A stretch of 11,809 nucleotides of DNA from Blastomyces gilchristii SLH14081 (GCF_000003855.2 NW_003101665.1:1100774-1112582); one strand, 5' to 3'. Positions 1 to 6,924 are shown, counted from the first letter of the stretch. Program-made: numbers and translations. The notes: a model not told the origin generated them from the sequence alone.

Positions 1-353
1 CTCAAAATCCCGCATTTTCTAGTCTGCTGTCTTGGGTTTCATCTCAGCAGTAAGCAGATTGACATGCTCAGAGAGAGGACTACCTTCTCAATATTCTGAA
101 TCATGAAGCACATTTGAGATCTGAACAAGGTCTCAATTCTCTTCTCTGTCAGCTTCTACTAATCAATTAGAGAACAGAAGTGTTATCAAAAATCATTATC
201 TCTTAACAAAAAACTTATCAGTTTTGACTTCTTTGTCTCCTGCTTCAATACCTTCTCAATCTTCTTCTATTATTACTTATTTGCAGTAATACTCTTCTTC
301 TCTCTCTCTCTCTTCATCTTGGCCTTAAATCATTCTCAGAACTTCTCCTGGTC
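1..353. other. AT-rich, pyrimidine-rich sequence without genes
   Basis: No coding signal is seen on either strand. The stretch is low in CpG, rich in TC/CT steps, and ends in a short (CT)n tract around 298-314. It is the pre-insertion flank of the SINE that follows. Confidence 0.6.
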
Positions 354-366
354 TCACTGCTGCTGC
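354..366. repeat. Left target-site duplication of the SINE
   Basis: The 13 bases TCACTGCTGCTGC occur here and again at 741-753. They bracket exactly the segment that begins with the tRNA-like head (G367) and ends with the (AAT)n tail. A perfect copy at both ends is the expected footprint of target-primed reverse transcription and fixes both element boundaries. Confidence 0.9.
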
Positions 367-454
367 GCCCCGGTGGCCGAATGGTTAATGCGGCCACCCG
401 GTAGCGCCTTGGTGTGGGAAACCAAGGCGCGTGGGTTCGAAACCCGCAGGGGAT
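367..454 (+). promoter_or_regulatory. tRNA-like SINE head with Pol III A and B boxes
   Basis: The A box TGGCCGAATGG (374-384) and B box GGTTCGAAACC (434-444) both fit the eukaryotic internal promoter consensus. The T arm folds (GTGGG/CCCGC with a TTCGAAA loop, 431-447). Two other strong hairpins are visible: GGTGGCC/GGCCACC (372-378 with 392-398) and a perfect 10-bp stem GCGCCTTGGT/ACCAAGGCGC (404-413 with 421-430). There is no normal anticodon arm, and the acceptor stem is limited to CCCC/GGGG. It is thus not a functional tRNA gene. It resembles a type II (Ser/Leu-class) tRNA that lost its anticodon arm and gained a long variable arm. Confidence 0.82.
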
Positions 455-680
455 ACATTAAATCCGGAACTCAAGCACCTCAGGTTTCTAATAAATACAG
501 AGGTGTACAAATCACTTCAATGAATCGCTCTATGTTCCTGGGCTGGGGAAGTTATTATCGCATGTATCTAATTGTCACTCCTTTGTATTTTCCTATGTTC
601 TTGTTATCTTGGTGTGGTCTCAACACCTGTATTTCCTTCTGTATAATCAACACTTGATCTGTATTTAACATCACGCAAGG
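455..680 (+). other. SINE body
   Basis: This is the unique middle part of the SINE. It has no coding signal and normal base composition. It includes a small hairpin GGTGT/ACACC near 612-628. I recognise no similarity to the LINE sequences in the window until the 3' hairpin begins. Confidence 0.6.
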
Positions 681-710
681 ACTCATCATAAGCTCCGCTT
701 GCATATGAGT
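681..710 (+). other. 3' terminal stem-loop of the SINE
   Basis: The outer stem ACTCAT/ATGAGT (6 bp), an asymmetric internal loop CAT/GCAT, the inner stem AAGC/GCTT (4 bp) and the loop TCC make a 30-nt hairpin. It lies immediately before the ATAAT-GAAAG-(AAT)n tail. A hairpin of exactly the same segment lengths (6-3-4-3-4-4-6) ends the LINE-derived element on the opposite strand at 850-879. By analogy with LINE/SINE pairs whose shared 3' stem-loop is recognised by the LINE reverse transcriptase, this is probably the template-recognition element. Confidence 0.8.
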
Positions 711-740
711 ATAATGAAAGAATAATAATAATAATAATAA
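711..740 (+). repeat. (AAT)n tail of the SINE
   Basis: ATAATGAAAG is followed by about seven AAT units that run up to the right target-site duplication. It takes the place of a poly(A) tail. The same tail, in the opposite orientation, ends the neighbouring - strand element. Confidence 0.88.
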
Positions 741-753
741 TCACTGCTGCTGC
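741..753. repeat. Right target-site duplication of the SINE
   Basis: TCACTGCTGCTGC is an exact match to 354-366 and starts directly after the (AAT)n tail. Confidence 0.9.
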
Positions 754-809
754 ATGAGACTCTTCACTGTCTTCTTTTTCAATCTCTCACAGGTAGTGTC
801 ATCTGCATT

Positions 810-821
810 ATTTCTATACTT
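810..821. repeat. Target-site duplication, 3' side of the - strand composite element
   Basis: ATTTCTATACTT is identical to 3212-3223. This copy abuts the (ATT)n tail (the 3' end on the - strand). The other copy abuts the first base of the tRNA-like head. Confidence 0.8.
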
Positions 822-840
822 ATTATTATTATTATTATTC
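822..840 (-). repeat. (AAT)n tail of the - strand element
   Basis: On the + strand this reads ATTATT...ATTC; on the - strand it is GAATAATAAT..., the 3' tail of the LINE-derived element. It is arranged tail to tail with the SINE tail at 719-740, so the two microsatellites form a large inverted repeat about 80 bp apart. Confidence 0.85.
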
Positions 841-849
841 TTCAATTAT

Positions 850-879
850 AGATGTATGCAGTCAGAGACTATGACATCT
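850..879 (-). other. 3' terminal stem-loop of the LINE-derived element
   Basis: On the - strand there is an outer stem AGATGT/ACATCT (6 bp), internal loop CAT/GCAT, inner stem AGTC/GACT (4 bp) and loop TCT. This is the same 30-nt architecture as the SINE hairpin at 681-710. It is followed by ATAATTGAA-GAATAAT, again parallel to the SINE. Stem bases differ between the two but pairing is kept, while loop residues are conserved. Confidence 0.8.
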
Positions 880-880
880 A

Positions 881-903
881 CCTGAGAACTTTTAGTTCTC
901 AGG
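881..903 (-). other. Second hairpin in the LINE 3' UTR
   Basis: CCTGAGAACT (881-890) and AGTTCTCAGG (894-903) form a perfect 10-bp stem with a 3-nt loop. On the - strand it lies one base upstream of the terminal stem-loop, so the transcript would carry two stacked hairpins just before its tail. The SINE has no equivalent at this position. Confidence 0.75.
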
Positions 904-1212
904 GTTTTTCCTATGTCTGTAAAGTTAACTATTATACATTCATCAATTTCAGATATGCAAAATCAGAAAATTTCAACTCAGAATACAAAAACTGTTTACA
1001 AATTACAGTGTTTTAACATCTTTTGATACTTTGAAATCATTTGACAATATCATGACAAAGGAAAAGAGAAAAAGAACACAGTCTCAAAGATAGACACATT
1101 AAATAGATAGTATAGAAAGAAATTGAAAGAAAAAGATAAAGAAAAAGATAAAGTAAAGAGAGACTATAACAAAACAAATTATTAAAAGAGAGTATATAGC
1201 TGTTTTAACAGA
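904..1212 (-). other. 3' UTR of the LINE-derived element
   Basis: This is non-coding and pyrimidine-rich on the - strand (purine-rich on the + strand). It includes a 12-bp tandem duplication of GAAAAAGATAAA at 1129-1152 (+ strand reading). It lies between the relic stop codon at 1213-1215 and the paired 3' hairpins. Confidence 0.6.
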
Positions 1213-2460
1213 CTATATCTGATTGATTTCCTCCTCTTCATATTCAGATAATTCTGAATTTAGTCATTTTCTTATAACTGCTTGAGTTTCTGATAGAAAG
1301 TCTATTAAGTATTTAATTCCTGTCTCAGTTGAGAATAAGAATCTCATATTTAATTAATTTAGATTATACTTCTCTTTCAATCTGACTCTGAGACTATTGT
1401 ATAATACACAGTGTATTACAATATACTCAGAATTCTCATTTATATTGCAGAATGAGCATTCTATTGAGTCAAATCTATCATCAAATCTTTGTATATAAGA
1501 TTTGAAATAGTCATGTTCTAGTTTCAGCTGTATTATAGATGAGAATATTTTCTTTTTACATTTAATTAAACAAGATTTTCACTTGAGTTTTATTTCAAAT
1601 CTTGAATAATGTATACTCTTCTTTTATTTCTGCCAGCTTTCATTTCACTTGTCTAAACAAGATTCTTTTATTTTTCTCTTTATAAAAGACTAGAATACAA
1701 TTTTTTGAATAGATCTGCTTAATTCTGCACTCTTTTTTACAGCTGAATCAGTCAATTCATTATCATGAATATTCATATAAGCAGGAACTCAGTATAGATG
1801 AATTATCAGCTTTAATATTCTTCTCTTTTGAATTTTCAAAACAGAGTTTAAGATCAGTTCAAGATTCATTTGATTATTATAAATCTGACTATTTCTAAGT
1901 CTTTTTAAAGCAGCTTGACTATCAGAGAATATTCATGTCTCTTTTAAATAATTTCCTCTTTTATATGATTTTATTTCAATGAGTTTGAAAGCTTTCACTA
2001 TTATAAATAGTTCAGTATCAAAGACTTCACATTCACAGTCTAGATTTCAGAAATCTGAGATAAAATTGATATTATCTTCAGTATAAGCAATGTCTGTGCT
2101 TAATCTATTCAAGTTCTCATTTTTTAAGTCATCTGAATAAATCAGAATAGAGTCTTTTATATTAATTATAGAAATTCTCTTTAAATACTGTTTATATTCT
2201 TTCTCTTTTGATAGTTCACTTATTTATAAGTCTATAAGAGATTCAAGCTTTTCTCTTCAGAGTGATAACTTCTCATGATCAACTTTTTCAATATTTAAAG
2301 AAGAAAATTGATTTTTAATCAGAGAGTATAGTCTGTACAGTTGAGAAGACATTTTCTTTGAAGAATTATTTTCATTTCAATCAAGAAATCTATTTCAATT
2401 CAGTTCATTTCCAGAGTTAATTGATGAAAATGAAGAAGAGACTCTTTCTCTGATTATATG
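1213..2460 (-). pseudogene. LINE ORF2 C-terminal relic: RNase H and Cys/His motif
   Basis: A single frame of 416 codons, with no frameshift but about a dozen internal stops, encodes the C-terminal part of a Tad1/I-like non-LTR retrotransposon polyprotein. RNase H motifs are clear: IYSDD (codons 107-111), acidic DTELF (148-152), IFSDSQAALKRL (177-188) and VPAYMNIHDNELTD (225-238). After it comes the usual C-terminal CX2C (C335, C338) with Y346, where the family has His, and C351, then an acidic tail and stop TAG. Tryptophan positions of the family, such as before VPA and before IFSD, are TGA. This fits G-to-A mutation of TGG. Reverse transcriptase and endonuclease are missing: the recognisable coding region starts abruptly at 2460. 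RNase H would remove the RNA strand during element copying; here it is dead. Confidence 0.87.
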
Positions 2461-3130
2461 ACTACAGGTGCTAGTCATCTGCAGAATGCATCTTAAGCTA
2501 ATTACATTTAATTCTCTATAATTAACTGATCACTGTGTTCATCCTCTCAGATCAGTTACTAATTTCCAGAAATGTTAGTTAGTAGCTGCTATCACTCACT
2601 TGATAGCATACACATCAAGCTTTCAGTTGCTGATCTCGGTCTCATTAGATGCTCATAGACCTATTAATCAGCTGTTATGACCTCATTCTGTGTTAGAGAC
2701 TAATCATAGACTTGATAACTGCAGTTCTCTCTGTCAGTATTAGAGATTAGCAGTGAGCTTACAGACTCTAGCCTATCAGAGTGCTCTGTCTAGAGCCTAG
2801 ATACATATCTAAACCTGCTAGTTAAGTAGTTTTCAAAATCATTCTCTGTATTTGAGAGAGAGCTAGACTCTGATAACAGCCCTAGTTTAGAGACTTACTT
2901 AAGTAGTGTATAATTACTATATTAGACTTGGCTCTATATCATTAGACTCTTGACAGATGCATAGTAGAATAGTGAGATATTGACATCTCATATCAGCTCT
3001 GATGAGTATTCACAGAATCTCACTTAACTAGTGACTTGACTTACAGTAGAGAGTTTTACCCTGTATCAAGCCTTACTAATTAGACTCAGCTTCTATTATA
3101 TGAGAGCTTTCATGAGTAAGAAGTAGCAGG
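2461..3130 (-). other. Unrecognised body between tRNA-like head and LINE relic
   Basis: About 670 bp, strongly CpG-depleted, with no coding frame I can recognise on either strand. It has many short CTAG, CTGA and TAGTC words. It is not shared with the other LINE copy near 11400, which continues here with reverse-transcriptase C-terminal coding sequence. If the outer target-site duplications are correct, this stretch belongs to the composite element. Confidence 0.45.
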
Positions 3131-3211
3131 TGCCAGCGGTGAGATTCGAACCCACGCATCTCTAATGTGTGCGGCCTTGATTACCAGTCTTATCAACTGA
3201 GTCACACTGGC
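3131..3211 (-). pseudogene. tRNA-like head (decayed type II tRNA, Pol III promoter)
   Basis: On the - strand the 81-nt unit has a 7-bp acceptor stem (GCCAGTG/CGCTGGC, one G-U), discriminator A, and a T arm GTGGG-TTCGAAT-CTCAC with the B box GGTTCGAATCT. A decayed A box TGACTCAGTTGA is also present. Its length and a CGCA/TGCG arm before the T arm fit a Ser/Leu-class tRNA. The D stem is broken and no clean anticodon loop with U33 forms, so no isotype can be given. It shares the 13-mer GCGTGGGTTCGAA with the SINE head at 367-454. It keeps several CpGs although the adjacent body has almost none. A genuine but degenerate tRNA gene is the alternative; the abutting target duplication argues for a retroposon head. 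Confidence 0.72.
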
Positions 3212-3223
3212 ATTTCTATACTT
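3212..3223. repeat. Target-site duplication, 5' side of the - strand composite element
   Basis: ATTTCTATACTT matches 810-821 exactly and starts one base outside the first nucleotide of the tRNA-like acceptor stem. A thirteenth base (A) also matches but overlaps the tail. Confidence 0.8.
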
Positions 3224-3493
3224 AGTTCAGTCTAAATCTATCAGAAGTGTTACTTAAAATTGTTATCATTCTACTCTCTTACAGAGCCTTTTCAAGGCAT
3301 TATAACATGTCTTACAATCTGTCTCTCTGTGCTTGAATATCTTCTTCTTCTCTTCATTCAATCTGGGGCAGTGCTCACGCGCCTTGATAGTCCGCAGGGC
3401 TGCAGAATATTTAAAGAGAAATGATATAATTAATTTTAATAAGTATAAGAGGAAGTGAAGGCAGGCAATGGATATAATGATAATACTGACCCC
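3224..3493. other. Gene-free AT-rich stretch with a short GC-rich patch
   Basis: No coding signal is seen. A patch at about 3363-3405 keeps CpG (CACGCGCC, GTCCGCAGGGC), unlike its neighbours. It may be a fragment of a less-mutated insertion, but it is too short to assign. Confidence 0.5.
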
Positions 3494-3551
3494 GATAATG
3501 ATAATGATGATGATAATAATAATGATAATGATAGTGATAATAATGATAATG
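3494..3551. repeat. Imperfect GATAAT/AAT microsatellite
   Basis: A run of GATAAT, GATGAT and AATAAT units on the + strand. It resembles the AAT tails of the retroposons at the left of the window and could be a diverged tail. I find no matching terminal hairpin before it, so a plain microsatellite is equally likely. Confidence 0.75.
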
Positions 3552-4070
3552 AAAGAGAAAAGTGTATCAGAATATATTATTAACTTATCAAATATAAAGA
3601 GATAAAGAAACTATTAACAGCTTTCAGAGATATACAGAAACAGCTACAGTATTACATAGTAATATTATCTTCATTCAATACATGCACTATTGATATTCTT
3701 TGTATGCATTTATTATATAAGAGATACATGCAGAAAACAGATCTTTGTTACTAGAAAGAATGATTGCAGTGATTCTCTGTTTTCATATTATAAAGATAAG
3801 TTATTCTCATTTCTTTCTTCTCTCTTTTCTCTTCTTCTTCAACTCATCACTAAGTCTAAGCTGATATGAAAACTATTAAAACACTCATAGAAACTCTCAA
3901 ATTGAAGAGTATAGACTAATCAAATTTTAAATACAGATGAACTAAATTAATTCAATAATACTAATTATTCATTTCTCTCTTAATAAAACAACAGTTGTGT
4001 CTTTTCTCTCCCTCTCTCAAATGAAACATAGCTCACAAAAAGTGAGTATCATGTCAGATCATAATGATCA

Positions 4071-4130
4071 ACACAGTCTCAGTATGCAGAGCTGTATACA
4101 CACAGTGCATGCTGAACTGAGAGACTGTGT
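4071..4130. repeat. Inverted repeat, 13-15-bp arms
   Basis: ACACAGTCTCAGT (4071-4083) is complementary to 4116-4130 apart from two extra bases in the right arm. The 32-bp spacer includes CACACAGTGCATG. Function unknown. Confidence 0.6.
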
Positions 4131-4546
4131 GAGTTATAAACTGATAGCAGCATCTCAGAAAGAGCTGTGCAGTGTGAAAAAGTCATAACTCTCAGTCACA
4201 TGTGCAGAGAGTGAATCACTGCAGTAAGTGCATGTGTATTGCATGAAAGTAACACTTTTTAATAACACTCAGTCTCTAATATCATGAAAATAGAGTCTCT
4301 CTGTGAGATTCATTTTTATCAGAAGTTGAGAAATCTTATATTTCTCAAAATCATCTTTGCACACCTTGTTCATGAAATCAATGAGAGAAATCATTAATTT
4401 CAGTATTCTATTCTTGATGTCATTCAAGTGACAGCAGAGTTCACCCTGACCACACTTTTTAAGTATATATTTTCTAATTATTCACATTTATACAGATATA
4501 TACTGATTATTTATTAGATAATGTTAAGATAATAACTCATTGTAGC

Positions 4547-4575
4547 TGTGTTATTCTCACTGTGAGAAATACACA
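4547..4575. repeat. Inverted repeat, ~13-bp arms, 3-bp spacer
   Basis: TGTGTTATTCTCA and TGAGAAATACACA are complementary with one T/A slippage and a short CTG spacer. They could form a cruciform or RNA hairpin. No terminator-like context is evident. Confidence 0.6.
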
Positions 4576-4645
4576 GTTGATGATGAACATTGTGAAGACT
4601 CTGAGAAGTGAGTATTTTGAGAATACTGTGACTCTGTGATCTTGA

Positions 4646-4768
4646 TTTTTTTTTATTTTTATTTTTTGTTTTTTTCTTTTTCTTTTCTTTTTTTTTTTAT
4701 TGTGATTTTTCCTTGTGTTTGTTTTGTTTTTTATTTTTTGTTTTTTTTTTGTATTTTATGTTTTTTTC
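4646..4768. repeat. T-rich low-complexity tract
   Basis: About 120 bases are almost all T, with occasional A, G or C. Read on the - strand it is A-rich and could be an old poly(A) tail of a - strand retroelement. The upstream sequence on that strand (4769-5153) has no coding signal to support this. Confidence 0.7.
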
Positions 4769-5153
4769 ATAATTAAAATTATATGAATTATGATCTGTGT
4801 TCAGAAAAGTAATGATATTTAATAACACTCTCTGTTAAATTTTCAACAAATGAGTACTATATTATGATATTATGTAAGTGAGAAATGATTTCATAGTCTC
4901 ATTTGATGCCATTCTTAATAATGAGATCAGAATGAAAATGTAACTAAGAATTCAAACATATTCTTTATCTGAGACTAGATTTTTATTTGAAAAGTGAATC
5001 TGAGACCTTTAATATTTGAAATAACATGATTTGAGATCAATGTAATGAATACAAACCATGATCAGAAGTAATGCTTTTAAACAATATGATAACTGTAAAG
5101 TTTGATTCTGGTCTCAGACACGGTCACACGGTCAGTCTAATCATCATATTAGA
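4769..5153. other. AT-rich gene-free stretch
   Basis: Nothing coding is recognised. Near 5118-5133 the octamer ACACGGTC is repeated in tandem and retains CpG in otherwise CpG-free surroundings. Confidence 0.5.
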
Positions 5154-5809
5154 TATAAAGTGATAGAAGTTCTAGATAGTTATAACTACTGTCTTAACAC
5201 ATTATCAGAGATTTATAATATATTTTATACAAGCTTACTCTGTTATACTGTCACTGATCTGTTCTCTTCTCAACTGACTTCTGACTGACAGTTATCAGAT
5301 ATCATAGAAGAAGATAATAAGCTTCAGTGAGAGATTGAGAATATTCTCAATGAGAGACTCTGCAGCTGTGACTAGTAATATCTTGTGAAATGAGTCAGCT
5401 ATGATTAACTGATCTGAACTCTGAGTTTCATGTTATCTGAAACAGCAGCTCTTGACTGATAAGAACTGCTTCTGAAAGAGAAGAACTAATGTGACAGGCT
5501 GTGTCTGATCAATTATATAAACTATTTCATTTCACTTCATAGATTCTTTCACTTCACTCTTGAACATGTACACTCCGATTCTCAGCCATTCTCAATCACC
5601 AATTCTCAGCTGCTATGAACACATATAGATTCTTCCGCTCTGAAGCTTCACTGTATACATCATCACTGTGACACTACATACATGTATAAATATCTACTCT
5701 GATCACTGATTTCTACACTTTCTCTTTCTTTTCTTCTTTAATGTTTTTCTCTTTGTTATATAAGACCTATAATATTATACTGATTTATTCGGCGCAGGCC
5801 TCTTACAGT
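5154..5809 (-). repeat. Long direct repeat, copy A (candidate LTR)
   Basis: This ~650-bp unit is repeated at 6278-6924 in the same orientation, with differences that are largely C/T and G/A. On the - strand the unit reads TGTAAGAGGCC...TTCTATCA (5807 to 5161), so it has LTR-like TG...CA ends and a TATATAA box shortly after its start. The extra shared bases CTTTATA extend beyond the CA. It keeps two CpGs in the GGCGC motif near 5791. The - strand assignment rests only on the TG/CA ends. No flanking 5-bp duplication, primer-binding site or polypurine tract is clear, so a segmental tandem duplication is possible. Confidence 0.7.
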
Positions 5810-6277
5810 TTATTAACTATCTATCACTCTGAGACTGATGATACATCAGAATAGATAATTCAGACTGTAAAGAATTATCTTTATAAGTTCTGCAATTACT
5901 TATAAGATGATTGACATGATCTTCTTCTATATATAGAGATTGCTATCAATGATTAAGATGCTGTCTTAATAGATATAAGTCTGTTCTTTCTTATATAGAA
6001 TTATTATATGAAAGTGTTGAATCTTCTAGAGATTATACAGTTCACACTGAACCTCTGTAGTTCAATTCAGATCACTGATAATATAGTAATAAAACTCTGA
6101 AATATCTGTAATTAAGCAGAAGTCTTCATAGCAAGCACTAAACAGAATTAAGAAGATTAAATCAATGTTCACTGAGATCTCACTGAACAATATAAGATAG
6201 AAGATCTGATATAGTTGAATCTTAAGAATATATAAATCACATACTTATCTCACACACTGAATTACTGTCATACAAAG
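5810..6277. other. Spacer between the two long direct repeats
   Basis: About 470 bp, AT-rich and without coding potential. If the repeats are LTRs this would be the internal part of a very short non-autonomous (TRIM-like) element. No tRNA-complementary primer site or polypurine tract is visible at its ends. Confidence 0.45.
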
Positions 6278-6924
6278 TATAAAGTGATAGAAGTTCTAGA
6301 TAGTTATAACTATTATCTTGACATATTATCAGAAATTGATAATGTCTTTTATATAAGCTTGCTTCACTGCACTATCACTGATCTGTTCTCTTCTCAACTG
6401 ACTTTTAACTGACAGCTGCCAGACATCATAGAAGAAGATAATGAGCTTGAGTGAGAGATTGAGAATATTCTCAATGAGAGACTCTGCAGTCACAGCTGAT
6501 AATATCTCATAAAATGAGTCAGATATAATTGCTTGATCTGAACTCTGAGTTCTGTATTATCTGAAACAGCAGCTCTTGACCAATGAGAACTGCTTCTGGA
6601 AAGAGAGGACTAATGTAACAGGCTGTGTCTAATCAATGATATAGACTATTTCATTACACTTCACAGATTTCAATCACTTCATTCTCAAACATGTACACTC
6701 TGATTCTCAGCCATTCTCAATCACTGATTCTCAGCTGTTATGAACATGTATAGATTCTTCTACTCTGAAGCTTCACTATGTACATCACTATATATGTATA
6801 TAAATATTCACTCTGATCACTGATTCTCACACTTTCTCTTTCTTTTCTTCTCTAACGTTTTTCTCTTTGTTATATAAGATCTATAAATATTATACTGATC
6901 TATTCAGCGTAGGCCTCTTATAGT
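6278..6924 (-). repeat. Long direct repeat, copy B (candidate LTR)
   Basis: This is the second copy of the unit at 5154-5809. The - strand start is TATAAGAGGCC, where copy A has TGTAAG, a G-to-A change. Its right edge coincides with the point where the LINE endonuclease reading frame on the - strand stops being recognisable. The unit therefore probably inserted into, or rearranged, that LINE. Confidence 0.7.

Larger units (their letters stand above)
367..740 (+). mobile_element. tRNA-headed SINE, complete, young
   Basis: This 374-bp element has the standard SINE layout: a tRNA-like head with RNA polymerase III promoter boxes (367-454), a body (455-680), a 3' terminal hairpin (681-710), and ATAAT-GAAAG plus an (AAT)n tail (711-740). 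It is flanked by perfect 13-bp duplications. It has no protein product; the open frame running through it is incidental. It would be copied by the enzyme of a partner LINE, and the shared 3' hairpin and tail with the - strand element at 822-3211 suggest which LINE. It keeps many CpG, GG and CC steps, whereas its surroundings have almost none. It is therefore either a recent arrival or was spared by the mutating process, perhaps because it is shorter than the roughly 400 bp that RIP needs in Neurospora. I do not recognise the family name. Confidence 0.88.
822..3211 (-). mobile_element. Composite retroposon: tRNA-like head + unknown body + LINE 3' half
   Basis: Read on the - strand, the element starts with an 81-nt tRNA-like head (3211-3131) and an unrecognised body (3130 to about 2461). 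It continues with a LINE coding relic for RNase H and the C-terminal Cys/His motif (2460-1213), a 3' UTR, two adjacent hairpins and an (AAT)n tail (840-822). Perfect 12-bp duplications (810-821 and 3212-3223) touch both ends. This supports a single retroposition of the whole 2.39 kb rather than chance proximity of a tRNA and a truncated LINE. The LINE-like part matches the second copy at 11530-11809, but upstream of 2460 the two copies diverge. This copy is therefore chimeric or 5'-replaced. It is heavily mutated (CpG-depleted, many in-frame stops), in contrast to the young SINE. The alternative is nested insertions with a fortuitous 12-bp match. Confidence 0.68.
3552..4645. other. AT-rich intergenic sequence with inverted repeats
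   Basis: There are no recognisable coding frames; a 63-codon open frame at 3997-4188 has no features of a gene. Two notable inverted repeats lie inside, at 4071-4130 and 4547-4575. The segment at about 4020-4260 is rich in CACAG, CTGTG and GTGCATG words, unlike the rest. Confidence 0.5.

Noticed and set aside
367..454. tRNA-Pro(GGG) gene, because GTGGGAA sits in a 7-nt loop with U33
   Set aside because: The supporting stem is 10 bp and continues into what should be the D stem and variable loop. The acceptor stem does not form, and the A box lies in a separate hairpin. This is a SINE head, not a tRNA gene.
319..657. 112-codon open frame on the + strand
   Set aside because: It runs through the SINE, including its tRNA-like head and left target duplication, and has no protein features. 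It is a chance frame in non-coding RNA.
1213..2460. Alternative genetic code with TGA read as Trp
   Set aside because: TAA and TAG also interrupt the same frames where Gln or other residues are expected, and the sequence is globally depleted in CpG and GG/CC. Mutation explains all stops with the standard code.
3131..3211. Functional tRNA, possibly with a UCA anticodon
   Set aside because: A weak 4-bp arm can put TCA in a loop, but U33 is absent and the D stem is broken. An exact target duplication also abuts the 5' end. It is better explained as a decayed retroposon head.
3997..4188. 63-codon open frame on the + strand
   Set aside because: Short, with no motif, and overlapping an inverted repeat. 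No evidence of a gene.
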